Source of the DNA: Burkholderia sp. NRF60-BP8
GTDB taxonomy: Bacteria; Pseudomonadota; Gammaproteobacteria; Burkholderiales; Burkholderiaceae
NCBI RefSeq assembly: GCF_001522585.2
Contig: NZ_CP013372.1
Span: forward strand, 930,001 to 994,000
Length of the DNA stretch: 64,000 bases
Direction: 5' to 3'
In this document: one piece after another, positions 48,643 through 58,395 of the stretch
Position numbering within the stretch: the stretch's first letter is position 1
Layout: each line of letters starts with the position of its first letter
Notes under the pieces: model-generated
Database searches by the model: none
The model's input: the letters and a program-made list of their open reading frames with translations, nothing else
What the model was told of the DNA's origin: nothing
Program-made: the position numbers and the translations under genes

Positions 48643-50823
48643 TTACAGGCGCGACGCGTCCGCGCCGGCCGCGACCACGTACGCCGAGGCCTGCCTGGTG
48701 CCGTCCGGCTTCGTCTGCAGGTACACGCCCTGGATTTCCGGCTCGAAGCCCGGCAGCGCGTTGATCCCGGCTTCGAGCGCGCGGAAGTAGTCGAGCGCCG
48801 GGCCGCCCCACACTTCACCCGGCACCACGCAGAAGATACCGGGCGGATAGGGCAGTGCGCCTTCGGTCGCGATCCGGCCTGCGATGCGGTCGAGCGTGAC
48901 GAGTTCGACGTTGTTGCGGATCAGCTCGGCATTCGCGGCCTGCGGCAGCATCGCCTGCTTCGGGAACTGCGCGCGCCGGAACATCTGCTTCTGCAGATGC
49001 TTCATGTCGTGGCTGCGGTAGAAATCGTGCATGCGCTGGCACAGCTGCCGCAGGCGCATGGTGCCGTACAGCTCCGGATATGCTTCGCACAGCGATGGAA
49101 TCGCTTCGCGCAGCGGCGTGTCCTGGTCGAGATGACGCTCGAATTGCGCGAGGTGCGCGACCAGATGCTGCAGCTTGCCGAAACTCTCCGACGGCGTGAG
49201 CAGGAACAGGATCGTGTACAGGTCGGCTTTCTCGGGCACGACGCCGTGCTCGCGCAGATAGCGCGCGAGAATCGGCGCCGGTGCGCCGAACGGCGCGTAT
49301 TCGTGCGTATCGCGATCGATGCCGGGCGTGGTCAGCAGCAGCTTGCACGGATCGACGAAATACTGGTCGTCCGCATAGCCTTCGAAGCCGTGCCACGCGT
49401 CGGCCGGATGGAAGCGGAAGAAGCGCAGGTCGTCGACGATCTGCTCGGTCGGGTAATCGGCCCACGGGCGGCCGTCGATCTGCTGCGGGACGAACGGGCG
49501 GATCTGGCGGCAGGTTTTCAGCAGCAGCTTGCGCGCATCGACGCCATGTGCGACGCAGTCGCGCCACAGGCGCTTGCCGGCCGGGCCCGCGTGCATCTGC
49601 GCGTTGACGTCGAGCGCCGCGAACATCGGGTAGAACGGGCTCGTCGACGCGTGGATCATGTACGCGTTGTTGAAGCGCCGATGATCGCAGAAGCGCTTCT
49701 GGCCTTCGATGTGGCTGTCCTTCTTGTGGATCTGGGACGTCTGCGAGAAGCCGGCCTGCTGCTTGTGCACCGACTGCGTGACGAAGATGCCGGGATCGTC
49801 GGGGCCGAGCGTCAGCATCAGCGGCGAGCAGTCCTGCATCATCGGGATGAACTGTTCGTAGCCGACCCACGCCGAATCGAACAGGATGTAGTCGCACAGA
49901 TGGCCGATCCGGTCGACGATTTCGCGCGCGTTGTAGATCGTGCCGTCGTAGGTGCCGAGCTGTATCACCGCGAGCCGGAACGGGCGCGGCAGGTCGGCGC
50001 GCTCGGGCGCGACGTCGCGGATCGCGTCGCGAATGCGCGCCTCGCCGAGCGCCGCGCTGTCGACGCCGCCGATGAGGCCCCACGCGTTGCGCGCGGTCTC
50101 GAGATAGACCGGCCGCGCGCCGGACAGCACGAGCGCGCCGAGGTGCACCGACTTGTGGTTGTTGCGGTCGAACAGCACGAGATCGTCGGGCGCGAGCAGC
50201 GCGCTCGTGACGACCTTGTTCGACGTCGACGTGCCGTTCAGCACGAAGTAGGTCTTGTCCGCGTTGTAGATGCGTGCGGCGTTGCGCTGCGCCTCCAGCG
50301 CGGGCCCTTCGTGGATCAGCAGGTCGCCGAGCCGGACGTCCGCGTTGCAGAGATCGGCGCGAAAGAGGGTTTCGCCGAAGAAATCGAAGAACATTCGGCC
50401 GAGCGGATGATTCGAAAAGAACTGGCCGCCCTGGTGGCCCGGGCAGTCGAATTCGACGTAGCCACGCTGCACGTATTCGCGCATGACCTTGAAGAACGGC
50501 GGCAGCAGGTTCTCGCTGTAGATGTCGGCGGCGGCGGAAATCTGCCGGCCGTAGTAATGGCGGCCGCCGTGCCGAAGCTGGATCACGCCGCTCGCGCGCG
50601 GCAGGACCGACGGCGGCACTTCCTGGTCGGGCTCGACCGCGACGAAGAACGGAATCGCGAAACCGGTTCTTTCGACGGTTTTCAGCACCTTTTCCGCGGA
50701 ATCGATTCCGACGACGATTGCCGCGATATTCGTGAAATCGGTCTGAAATACGTCGACCTGTTCGTGCGTGGTGAGGAAGGCGCCGATCAGCGCCGGCTCG
50801 ACTGCGATTTTCAACAGGCTCAC
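48643..50823 (-). CDS. Ornithine decarboxylase, PLP-dependent, SpeC/SpeF type
   Basis: A 726-residue fold-type I decarboxylase converting ornithine to putrescine. It aligns by eye along its whole length with E. coli SpeC: an N-terminal receiver-like wing (QTDFTNIAAIVV), the PLP lysine at about Lys354 in TQSVHKQQAGFSQTSQIHKK, and C-terminal EGALPYPPGIFCVVPGEVWG. The start is GTG 50823 with GGAG seven bases upstream; the frame extends further but has no homology there. It diverges from the arginine decarboxylase. Constitutive (SpeC) and acid-inducible (SpeF) forms cannot be told apart here, though the nearby potE suggests the latter role. Confidence 0.93.
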   Translation of the reverse strand: MSLLKIAVEPALIGAFLTTHEQVDVFQTDFTNIAAIVVGIDSAEKVLKTVERTGFAIPFFVAVEPDQEVPPSVLPRASGVIQLRHGGRHYYGRQISAAADIYSENLLPPFFKVMREYVQRGYVEFDCPGHQGGQFFSNHPLGRMFFDFFGETLFRADLCNADVRLGDLLIHEGPALEAQRNAARIYNADKTYFVLNGTSTSNKVVTSALLAPDDLVLFDRNNHKSVHLGALVLSGARPVYLETARNAWGLIGGVDSAALGEARIRDAIRDVAPERADLPRPFRLAVIQLGTYDGTIYNAREIVDRIGHLCDYILFDSAWVGYEQFIPMMQDCSPLMLTLGPDDPGIFVTQSVHKQQAGFSQTSQIHKKDSHIEGQKRFCDHRRFNNAYMIHASTSPFYPMFAALDVNAQMHAGPAGKRLWRDCVAHGVDARKLLLKTCRQIRPFVPQQIDGRPWADYPTEQIVDDLRFFRFHPADAWHGFEGYADDQYFVDPCKLLLTTPGIDRDTHEYAPFGAPAPILARYLREHGVVPEKADLYTILFLLTPSESFGKLQHLVAHLAQFERHLDQDTPLREAIPSLCEAYPELYGTMRLRQLCQRMHDFYRSHDMKHLQKQMFRRAQFPKQAMLPQAANAELIRNNVELVTLDRIAGRIATEGALPYPPGIFCVVPGEVWGGPALDYFRALEAGINALPGFEPEIQGVYLQTKPDGTRQASAYVVAAGADASRL

Positions 50824-51330
50824 GCGAACTCTCCGGTAAATGACCTGAAAACGGGAGCCGCATTCATATCGGCGCGCAATCCAGGCCCGACACGCGCTGC
50901 AGCCGATCGAAACGGTCCCGCGAATGCTGAATGCCGAATGCGCACTGCACCAGAAGCCTTGCGCGGCGCGGCGCCGCCGCGATCGGGCCGGGTCCGGCGC
51001 AGCCGATCGTAGCAACAAAATCCCGCGAATTCAATCGAACCGAATCGGCAATGTCATTGCGGCATGAGCATGATCAAACAATCCGGAATTGGCATGCTGC
51101 GGTGCACATAAAAATGATCCAATGATGAAATCCGATTTGAAAGGCGCCGATGGTTTTACCGAATCGTCAGCTTTTCAGAGAAAAGCATCTATGGCATAGT
51201 CGGCTCCGAATTGGATGGCGAATCAAGCCGGAATTGCGAGCGTCTCATGCCGCTGCCCGTGGCCTGCTGTCCGCGTGCTCGTGAGACGAACGATACCAAT
51301 CGAAGCAACGCAACAGCGAGGGTCAACATC
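50824..51330. promoter_or_regulatory. Divergent control region of the two decarboxylase genes
   Basis: 507 bases with an AT-rich core from about 51030 to 51200. A perfect hairpin GCTTTTC-AGA-GAAAAGC occupies 51170-51186 and could be an operator or part of the adiA leader. AGGG at 51319-51322 is the likely ribosome-binding site for adiA. I find no clear -35/-10 pair and no gene. Confidence 0.5.
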
Positions 51331-53631
51331 ATGAATACTTCTGTCGGCGGCATTCGTCGTCTGGGCATGCGTGCGCTACTGGTCGACGACGAAATCGCGC
51401 AGGAAACCGCAACCGGGCGCGCGGTCCGCACGCTGAGCGCGGAGCTCGCGCAACGCGGTATCGACGTGTTGACGGCCACGTCCGCCGACGATGCCATCGT
51501 GCTGATCCGCTCCGATCCGTCGATCCAGTGCGTGCTGCTCGACTGGGATCTCGGCGTGGACGGCCACGGGCCGTCCGAGGCCGTGGTCGACGCGATCCGG
51601 CATCGCAACGGCAGCGTGCCGATCTTCCTGCTGGCCGACCGCAGCGTCGCGTCGTCGGTACCGGCCGCGGTGATGGGCAAGGTCGACGATTTCGTGTGGC
51701 TGCTCGAGGACACGGCCGACTTCATCGGCGGGCGCATTCACGCGTCGATCGAACGCTATCGCTCGACCGTCCTGCCGCCGATGTTCGGCGCGCTCGCGAA
51801 GTTCTCGCGCGTCTACGAATACTCGTGGCATACGCCCGGTCACACCGGCGGCACCGGCTTCCTGAAATCGCCGGTCGGCCGCGCGTTCTTCGAATACTTC
51901 GGCGAATCGCTGTTCCGCTCGGACCTGTCGATCTCGGTGGGCGAACTCGGCTCGCTGCTCGACCACTCGGGCCCGATCGGCGAAAGCGAGCGCTACGCGG
52001 CGCGCGTGTTCGGCGCGCATCGCACGTATCACGTGACGAACGGCTCGTCGACGTCGAACCGCATCATCCTGATGGCGAGCGTGAGCCGCGACCAGATCGC
52101 GCTGTGCGACCGCAATTGCCACAAGTCGGCCGAGCATGCGATGACGATGTCGGGCGCGATTCCGACCTACCTCGTGCCGACGCGTAACCGCTACGGGATC
52201 ATCGGGCCGATCGCCGCGGAGCGCCTCACGCAAACGGCCATCCGCGAGGCGATCGCGTCGAACCCGCTCGCGGCCGGGCTGGCGGATCGCCAGCCGAAGC
52301 ACGCGATCGTCACGAACTCGACGTACGACGGCCTCTGCTACAACGTGACGCGTGTCGAGGAGCTGCTCGGCGCGAGCGTCGACCGGCTGCACTTCGACGA
52401 GGCGTGGTACGGCTACGCGCGTTTCAATCCGATTTACCGCGACCGTCATGCAATGCACGGCGACCCGCGCGACCATCATGCGGACCGGCCCACGGTGTTC
52501 GCGACGCAGTCGACGCACAAGCTGCTGACCGCGCTGTCGCAGGCGTCGTACATCCACGTGCGCGACGGCCGCAGCCCGATCCCGCACGGTCAGTTCAACG
52601 AAACGTTCATGATGCATGCGTCGACGTCGCCGAACTACGCGATCATCGCGTCGAACGACGTCGCGGCCGCGATGATGGACGGCCCCGGCGGCGCCGCGCT
52701 GACGCGCGAGTCGATCGAGGAGGCGGTCGCGTTCCGGCAGATGATCGCGCGGATGAACGGCGAATTCGGCGCGAAGGGCGACTGGTTCTTCGAGTGCTGG
52801 CAGCCCGACACCGTGCTGGAGGCGCGCACGGGCCGCACGCTGCCGTTCCACGATGCGCCGCCCGAACTGCTCGCGAGCGACCCGGCGTGCTGGGTGCTGC
52901 GCCCCGGCGCGCAATGGCACGGCTTCGGCAACGTCGAGGACGGCTACTGCATGCTCGATCCGATCAAGGTGTCGATCGTCACGCCGGGCGTCGCGCCGGC
53001 CGGCGGGCTGATGCCGGTCGGCATTCCCGCGAGCGTCGTCACCGCGTATCTCGATGCGCGCGGCATCGTCGTCGAGAAGACGACCGATTTCACGATCCTG
53101 TTCCTGTTCTCGATCGGCATCACGAAGGGCAAGTGGGGGTCGCTCGTCAGCGCGCTGTGCGATTTCAAGCGCGACTACGACGCGAACCTGCCGCTCGACA
53201 TGGCGATTCCGTCGCTCGCGAAGGCGCATGGCTCGCGCTATGCGGGCATGGGGCTGAAGGACCTGGCCGACACGATGTTCGCGGCGATGGAGCAGCTCGG
53301 CACGACGCGCCTGATGTCGGAGGCGTTCTCGATCCTGCCGAAGCCGGAGATGAGCCCGGTGCGCGCGTACGAGCATCTCGTGCAGGGCCGCATCGAGCAG
53401 GTGACGCTCGACGAGCTGGCCGGGCGCACGGTGGCCACCGGCGTCGTGCCGTATCCGCCGGGTATCCCGCTCCTGATGCCGGGCGAGAACGCGGGGCCGG
53501 CCGGCGGCCCGGTGCTCGGCTACCTGAAGGCGCTCGAAGCGTACGACCGGCGGTTCCCGGGGTTCGCGCACGACACGCACGGCGTGGAGGTCGAGGACGG
53601 CACGTACCGCGTGTATTGCCTGACGGCCTGA
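51331..53631 (+). CDS. adiA: Arginine decarboxylase, AdiA type
   Basis: A 766-residue PLP enzyme that aligns by eye with E. coli AdiA throughout: wing domain MRALLVDDEIAQE to VPIFLLADR, then FVWLLEDTADFIGGR, the core with PLP lysine at about residue 397 in FATQSTHKLLTALSQASYIHV, and LHFDEAWYGYARFNPIY. It makes agmatine and consumes a proton, as in acid resistance. ATG 51331 has a good AGGG ribosome-binding site; ATG 51367 would match the E. coli start better but has none. It precedes potE by 61 bases. Confidence 0.92.
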   Translation: MNTSVGGIRRLGMRALLVDDEIAQETATGRAVRTLSAELAQRGIDVLTATSADDAIVLIRSDPSIQCVLLDWDLGVDGHGPSEAVVDAIRHRNGSVPIFLLADRSVASSVPAAVMGKVDDFVWLLEDTADFIGGRIHASIERYRSTVLPPMFGALAKFSRVYEYSWHTPGHTGGTGFLKSPVGRAFFEYFGESLFRSDLSISVGELGSLLDHSGPIGESERYAARVFGAHRTYHVTNGSSTSNRIILMASVSRDQIALCDRNCHKSAEHAMTMSGAIPTYLVPTRNRYGIIGPIAAERLTQTAIREAIASNPLAAGLADRQPKHAIVTNSTYDGLCYNVTRVEELLGASVDRLHFDEAWYGYARFNPIYRDRHAMHGDPRDHHADRPTVFATQSTHKLLTALSQASYIHVRDGRSPIPHGQFNETFMMHASTSPNYAIIASNDVAAAMMDGPGGAALTRESIEEAVAFRQMIARMNGEFGAKGDWFFECWQPDTVLEARTGRTLPFHDAPPELLASDPACWVLRPGAQWHGFGNVEDGYCMLDPIKVSIVTPGVAPAGGLMPVGIPASVVTAYLDARGIVVEKTTDFTILFLFSIGITKGKWGSLVSALCDFKRDYDANLPLDMAIPSLAKAHGSRYAGMGLKDLADTMFAAMEQLGTTRLMSEAFSILPKPEMSPVRAYEHLVQGRIEQVTLDELAGRTVATGVVPYPPGIPLLMPGENAGPAGGPVLGYLKALEAYDRRFPGFAHDTHGVEVEDGTYRVYCLTA

Positions 53632-53692
53632 AGCCCGGCCGGGCGTACGAGCGACCGGCCGCGCGGCGGCCTCACATCGAAGGATCGACACC

Positions 53693-55078
53693 ATGGAAAA
53701 CGCAGCGCGCATGTCCGACGCGGCCCCGGCGGCCGCGCCGAAAAACCGGATGAACGTCTGGCAGCTCACCATCCTCACGGCGGTCAACATGATGGGCTCC
53801 GGCATCATCCTGCTGCCGTCGAAGCTCGCGCAGGTCGGCACGATCTCGCTGCTGTCGTGGATCGTCACGGCCGGCGGCTCGCTCGCGCTGGCCTATGCGT
53901 TCGCGCGCTGCGGGATGCTGAGCCGCAAGCCGGGCGGGATGGGCGGCTACGCGGAGTACGCGTTCGGCAAGGCCGGCAACTACATGGCGAACTACACGTA
54001 CGGGCTGTCGCTCGTGATCGCCAACGTCGCGATCGGCGTCACGGCGGTCGGCTACGGCACCGTGCTGTTCGACGCGACGTTGTCGCCGCTGCAGACCGGC
54101 TTGTGGACGATCTTCCTGCTCGTGCTGACGACGGTCGCGAACTTCGGCGGCTCGCGCATCACCGGCCGGATCGGCGCGGTGACGGTGTGGGGCGTGATCA
54201 TTCCGGTCGTCGTCGTGTCGCTGATCGGCTGGTTCTGGTTCAGCGGCGCGACCTGGGGCGCGGCGTGGAATCCGCACGGCATGCCGTTCGGGCCGGCGGT
54301 CGGCAGCTCGATCGCGGTGACGCTGTGGGCGTTCCTCGGGCTCGAATCCGCGTGCGCGAACTCGGACGCCGTGGAGAATCCGGAGCGCAACGTGCCGATC
54401 GCCGTGCTCGGCGGCACGATCGCGTCGGCGCTCTTCTACATCGTGTCGACCAACGTGATCGCGGGCATCGTGCCCAACGCGATCCTCGCGAAGTCGAATG
54501 CGCCGTTCGGCATCGCGTTCGCGACGATGTTCACGCCGACCGTCGGCACGATCGTCACCGGGCTGATGGTGATTGCGTGCATCGGCTCGCTGCTCGGCTG
54601 GCAGTTCACGGTGGCGCAGGTGTTCAAGAGCTCGGCGGACGTCGGCTATTTCCTCCCGGTGTTCGCACGCGCGACGCGCACCGGCACGCCGATCGTCGGC
54701 ATGGTGATCCTGCTGGTCGCGCAGGTCGCGCTGGCGCTGATGACGATCAGCCCGGAGCTGAGCAGCCAGTTCCAGAAGATCGTCGATCTCGCGGTCGTCA
54801 CGAACCTCGTGCCTTACGTGATGTCGATGGCCGCGCTGATCACGATCCAGAAGGTCGCGAAGGTGCCGCCGGGCAAGGCGCTGGTGACGAACGTGATCGC
54901 GATGGTCGCGACCGCGTACAGTTTCTATGCGCTGTTCAGTTCGGGCGAGCAGGCGCTGATGCTCGGCGGCCTGTGCGTGTTCCTCGGCTGGACGCTGTTC
55001 GGCTTCGTCAGCGCGCGCTTCTATCAGATGGAAGTCGATGCGCACGTGAAGGAGCCGGGGAAGTCGCTGCAGGCGTGA
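53693..55078 (+). CDS. potE: Putrescine-ornithine antiporter, PotE type
   Basis: A 461-residue APC-family transporter with 12 membrane segments. It resembles E. coli PotE far more than the arginine-agmatine antiporter AdiC: VWQLTILTAVNMMGSGIILL, GGMGGYAEYAFGKAGNYMAN and LWAFLGLESACAN are nearly PotE text. PotE exports putrescine in exchange for ornithine. Its position after adiA, with ornithine decarboxylase diverging on the other side, suggests one module for acid stress and polyamine export. GGATCG upstream gives a weak ribosome-binding site. Confidence 0.92.
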   Translation: MENAARMSDAAPAAAPKNRMNVWQLTILTAVNMMGSGIILLPSKLAQVGTISLLSWIVTAGGSLALAYAFARCGMLSRKPGGMGGYAEYAFGKAGNYMANYTYGLSLVIANVAIGVTAVGYGTVLFDATLSPLQTGLWTIFLLVLTTVANFGGSRITGRIGAVTVWGVIIPVVVVSLIGWFWFSGATWGAAWNPHGMPFGPAVGSSIAVTLWAFLGLESACANSDAVENPERNVPIAVLGGTIASALFYIVSTNVIAGIVPNAILAKSNAPFGIAFATMFTPTVGTIVTGLMVIACIGSLLGWQFTVAQVFKSSADVGYFLPVFARATRTGTPIVGMVILLVAQVALALMTISPELSSQFQKIVDLAVVTNLVPYVMSMAALITIQKVAKVPPGKALVTNVIAMVATAYSFYALFSSGEQALMLGGLCVFLGWTLFGFVSARFYQMEVDAHVKEPGKSLQA

Positions 55079-55081
55079 CGG

Positions 55082-55990
55082 CTACCGGTCGTGCTTCATC
55101 AGTAACGGCGGAAGCGCCTTTTTCAGCAGATCGACGACGGCGCGCACGCGCGGCGGCAGCGGCCGCTGCGCGTGCACCAGCACGTTGAGCGCGAATTCGG
55201 GGATGTCGTAGTGCGGCAGCAGGCGGACGAGCCGGCCCTGCGCGAGCGCATCGGCGCACGCCGGGTACTGAACCACGCCGATGCCGCCGCCCGCCGCGAT
55301 CGTGTCGAACATCGGGCGCCAGTGGCTGGTGGTCATGACCGTCCGGATGCGCGCGTATTCGACCGCGCTGCCGCCGCACTGAAGCGGCACCTGTTCGTTC
55401 GCGAATACGCCTTTCACGCGGATGAACGGATGGTTCGCGAGATCGGCCTTCGTGTCGAGCGGGCCGTGCCGGTCGAGATACGACGGTGCGGCGACGAGCA
55501 CGCGGCCGACCGAGCCGAGGGCGTAGGCGACGAACCCGCCGTCGCCGAGCTGGCCGACCCGGATCGACACGTCGACGCCCTCCGTGACCGGATCGACGAT
55601 ATCGTCGTTCAGCACCAGGTCGATGTGCAGCTTCGGATACGCGGTGCGGATCTGCATCAGCACGCCCGGCATCACGACCTCGCCGAAACATTGCGGCGCC
55701 GCGAGCCGGATCGAGCCGTCGAGCGCATTCTCCGTCTTCGAGACCGATGCAACGGCCAGTTCGGCCGCTTCGAGCAGCGCCTTGCTGCGTTCGTAGAAGA
55801 TGCGGCCTTCCTCCGTGCACGCGAGGGTGCGCGCACTGCGCATCAGCAGCCGCGTGCCGAGATGCTTTTCGAGTTTCTCGATGCGCTCGCTGACGGCCGG
55901 TTGGCCCATGTCGAGATCCCGCGCCGCGCCGGACATCGTGCCGCGCTCCACGACCCTGACGTAGATGCGCATCGTCGCCAACAAATCCAT
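55082..55990 (-). CDS. LysR-family transcriptional regulator
   Basis: A 302-residue regulator starting MDLLATMRIYVRVVERGTMSG, with the DNA-binding helix AARDLDMGQPAVSERIEKLE at about 22-41, of the subgroup close to AaeR/DhcR-like proteins (FxxVxExGSxxxA opening). It converges with potE, the stops being three bases apart, and diverges from the gene at 56187. A perfect palindrome lies between. Its ligand is unknown. Confidence 0.93.
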   Translation of the reverse strand: MDLLATMRIYVRVVERGTMSGAARDLDMGQPAVSERIEKLEKHLGTRLLMRSARTLACTEEGRIFYERSKALLEAAELAVASVSKTENALDGSIRLAAPQCFGEVVMPGVLMQIRTAYPKLHIDLVLNDDIVDPVTEGVDVSIRVGQLGDGGFVAYALGSVGRVLVAAPSYLDRHGPLDTKADLANHPFIRVKGVFANEQVPLQCGGSAVEYARIRTVMTTSHWRPMFDTIAAGGGIGVVQYPACADALAQGRLVRLLPHYDIPEFALNVLVHAQRPLPPRVRAVVDLLKKALPPLLMKHDR

Positions 55991-56074
55991 GAAGTCGCGC
56001 CTTTTGTCTTCCGGTCCGATTTTTACCGATCGACGGATGGTACCAAAGCGGCGGAAGGGCGACGTGTGCGTCGT

Positions 56075-56093
56075 GCCGATACTGACTATCGGC
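56075..56093. promoter_or_regulatory. Palindrome in the LysR/glycolipid-binding gene spacer
   Basis: GCCGATA (56075-56081) and TATCGGC (56087-56093) form a perfect 7-base inverted repeat around CTGAC. It stands 85 bases from the LysR start and 94 from the divergent gene, suiting an autoregulatory LysR site. Confidence 0.5.
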
Positions 56094-56186
56094 CGGAGGG
56101 CGACCCGCGCCGTCGAAGCCGCGTGCGTTCATCCGCGCCGTGAGCGAAAATCGGTTTCCTTGCGCGCGACCGACAGGAGACCCGAC

Positions 56187-56771
56187 ATGACGCAACGTAG
56201 CGAAGCGCCACGGACGCACTGCGTCGCATGGCAGATCGTGCAGACGTGGCAAGCGGCGGAATGGTGCCGGCTCGACGAGTCGCAAACGGGCATCGCGCTG
56301 TCGGGGGCGGTGGCGGGCGCGATCGACGGTGCGCCGTTTCGCATCGATTACGCGATCGCATGCGGGACCGACTGGCTCACGCGCTCGGCGCGCGTGACGC
56401 GATGGACCGGTACGGCGCCGCCACGACAATGGGACATTGCCTGCGATGCCGGGCAGTGGACGATCGACGGCGTCGCTGCGCCGATGCTTGCGGGCGCAAC
56501 CGATATCGATCTCGGCTTCAGTCCGTCGACCAATACGCTGCCGATCCGGCGGCTGGCGCTTGCCGTCGGCGAGTCGGCCGCGATTCGCACCGCGTGGCTG
56601 AGGTTTCCGGATGTCGACATCGTGCGCGGCGAGCAGCGCTATACGCGCACCGCGCCGCACGTGTATCGCTACGAGAGCGGCACGTATGCGGCCGATATCG
56701 CGATCGACGACGCAGGCCTCGTCACCGACTACGACGAATGGCGACGCATCGGCGCGACGCCTGCGCCGTGA
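56187..56771 (+). CDS. Putative glycolipid-binding family protein (DUF1089-like)
   Basis: A 194-residue soluble protein. WRRLD-type text near the start (AEWCRLDESQTGIALSGAVAG) and repeated short strands resemble the putative glycolipid-binding family (PF06475). FRIDYAIACGTDWLTRSARV and LAVGESAAIRTAWLRFPDVDI are further family-like segments. No signal peptide is seen, so the protein is probably cytoplasmic. AGGAGA is seven bases before ATG 56187. It diverges from a LysR gene and is its likely target. The name is a family label; no member role is known to me. Confidence 0.75.
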   Translation: MTQRSEAPRTHCVAWQIVQTWQAAEWCRLDESQTGIALSGAVAGAIDGAPFRIDYAIACGTDWLTRSARVTRWTGTAPPRQWDIACDAGQWTIDGVAAPMLAGATDIDLGFSPSTNTLPIRRLALAVGESAAIRTAWLRFPDVDIVRGEQRYTRTAPHVYRYESGTYAADIAIDDAGLVTDYDEWRRIGATPAP

Positions 56772-56810
56772 CGCGCCGCATCGCGAATCGCGCGCCTGCA
56801 CCGTGACGCT

Positions 56811-57803
56811 TCAACGCGCGCTCGCCACCGACAGCTTGCCCGGGATCAGCTTCAGCGTGCTGAACGCGTCGGCGATGCTCTGCTGGTACGCGACCGTCGC
56901 ATCGGTGATCGGCTGCACGCCGTAGCCGGCGCGCTTGAGCGCGACTTCGAGCGTCGGCGCGTCGAGGCCGACGAGCGGCGACAGTTGCGCGGCCACGTCG
57001 GGCACGTGATCGCGCGCCCAGCGATCGACCGCGTCGACTTCGTCGAGCAGCGCGCGCACCACCTGCGGGTGGGCGGCCGCGTACTTGCGCGCCGCGAGGT
57101 AGTACTGCGTGTTGCGCACGAGCCCGTCGCCGTTCGCGATCGCGCGGGCGCCGAGCTGCCGTTCGGCGGCGGCCAGATACGGATCCCAGATCACCCACGC
57201 ATCGACGCTGCGCTGCACGAAAGCGGCGCGCGCGTCGGCCGGCGTCAGGTAGATCGGCTGGATGTCGGCATACGTGAGGCCCGCATGCTCGAGCGCCTTC
57301 ACGAGCAGATAGTGGACGTTCGAGCCCTTGTTGAACGCGACCTTCTTGCCGCGCAGTTGCGCGACGGTGCGGATCGGCGAATCGGGCAGCACGACGATCG
57401 CCTCGCCCTGCGGCGCGGGCGGCTCGTTGCCGATGTAGACGAAATCGACGCCGCCGGCCTGCGCGAAGATCGGCGGGGTTTCGCCCACCGTGCCGACGTC
57501 GATCGCGCCGGCGTTCAGCCCTTCGAGCAGTTGCGGGCCAGCCGGGAATTCGAGCCATTGCACGGTGACGCCCTGGCTCGCGAGACGCTTCTCGAGCGTG
57601 CCGCGCGCCTTGAGCACGACGAAGTTGCCGTATTTCTGGAAGCCGATGCGCAATCGCGTGCCGCCGGCGTCGGCGCGTGCGGGCGCGGCCGCGAGCGGCC
57701 CGAGCGCGAGTCCGGCCAGCCCGGCGGCCGCGCCGTGCAGCCACCGGCGGCGGTGCGGGTTCGCCGGGGTCGTTTCAAGGTCTGCGTGCGGTGTGTCGTT
57801 CAT
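56811..57803 (-). CDS. Aliphatic sulfonate-type ABC substrate-binding protein (SsuA family)
   Basis: A 330-residue periplasmic binding protein with a Tat-like signal (RRRWLHGAAAGLAGLALGPL, arginines at about 18-20, cut near ARA 44). The family core LRIGFQKYGNFVVLKARGTLEKRL and GETPPIFAQAGG and VDAWVIWDPYLAAAE are SsuA-like. It would deliver sulfonates such as taurine relatives to an ABC importer, but no permease or ATPase gene is near. A second related protein is encoded at 60548-61534. Confidence 0.9.
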   Translation of the reverse strand: MNDTPHADLETTPANPHRRRWLHGAAAGLAGLALGPLAAAPARADAGGTRLRIGFQKYGNFVVLKARGTLEKRLASQGVTVQWLEFPAGPQLLEGLNAGAIDVGTVGETPPIFAQAGGVDFVYIGNEPPAPQGEAIVVLPDSPIRTVAQLRGKKVAFNKGSNVHYLLVKALEHAGLTYADIQPIYLTPADARAAFVQRSVDAWVIWDPYLAAAERQLGARAIANGDGLVRNTQYYLAARKYAAAHPQVVRALLDEVDAVDRWARDHVPDVAAQLSPLVGLDAPTLEVALKRAGYGVQPITDATVAYQQSIADAFSTLKLIPGKLSVASAR

Positions 57804-57987
57804 CGAGGCGTCCTGCTGGAGGGTTCACGGGGCGCGCGGGCATGGCGCGATCGGCACGGGACGCGGCCGGCCCGCGCCGGACTCGAGACGATACGACCAT
57901 GCGGGACGGCGGCCAACCAATGAATCCGCATATGCAAATCAGCCGCCGGACGATACGTGAACGGCGACGCGGCAGGGCGCCGCGCGC

Positions 57988-58395
57988 TCAGGCGGTGACG
58001 AGCAGGCTTTCCTCGATCGAATCGACGCGGTCCGGATAGAACGCGAGGTGCCCGCGAATCGATTCGACTGCCGGATTCGGATGCTCGTACGTCCACACCG
58101 CATTGGTCGCGCGTTCGCCGCCGGCCGGAATCGAGTAGTACGCGCAATCGCCCTTGTACGGGCAGTAGGTCGCGTGATCGGTGCGTTCGAGCAGCGACAT
58201 GTCGGCATCCTCGCGCGGAATGTACAGCACCGCCGGATAGCTGGCCTCGCGCAGCACCAGTGCATGGCGCGTATCGGCGACGACCTTGCCGGCGACTTTC
58301 ACGACCACGCGCGACGAGTGCGGTTCGATCAGGATCGGATGATCGGGGCCCGGCGACTTCACGGGACGAGACGGCGTATCGGGGTTGAGCGACAT
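57988..58395 (-). CDS. DUF427 family protein
   Basis: A 135-residue protein of the nucleotidyltransferase-unrelated DUF427 fold, with the usual VVVKVAGKVVADTRHALVLRE, YIPREDADMSLLERTDHATY and CPYKGDCAYY segments. Function is unknown; members are found singly in many bacteria. Start ATG 58395 has GGAGGACC upstream on the minus strand. It lies between two substrate-binding protein genes without operon signs. Confidence 0.9.
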   Translation of the reverse strand: MSLNPDTPSRPVKSPGPDHPILIEPHSSRVVVKVAGKVVADTRHALVLREASYPAVLYIPREDADMSLLERTDHATYCPYKGDCAYYSIPAGGERATNAVWTYEHPNPAVESIRGHLAFYPDRVDSIEESLLVTA

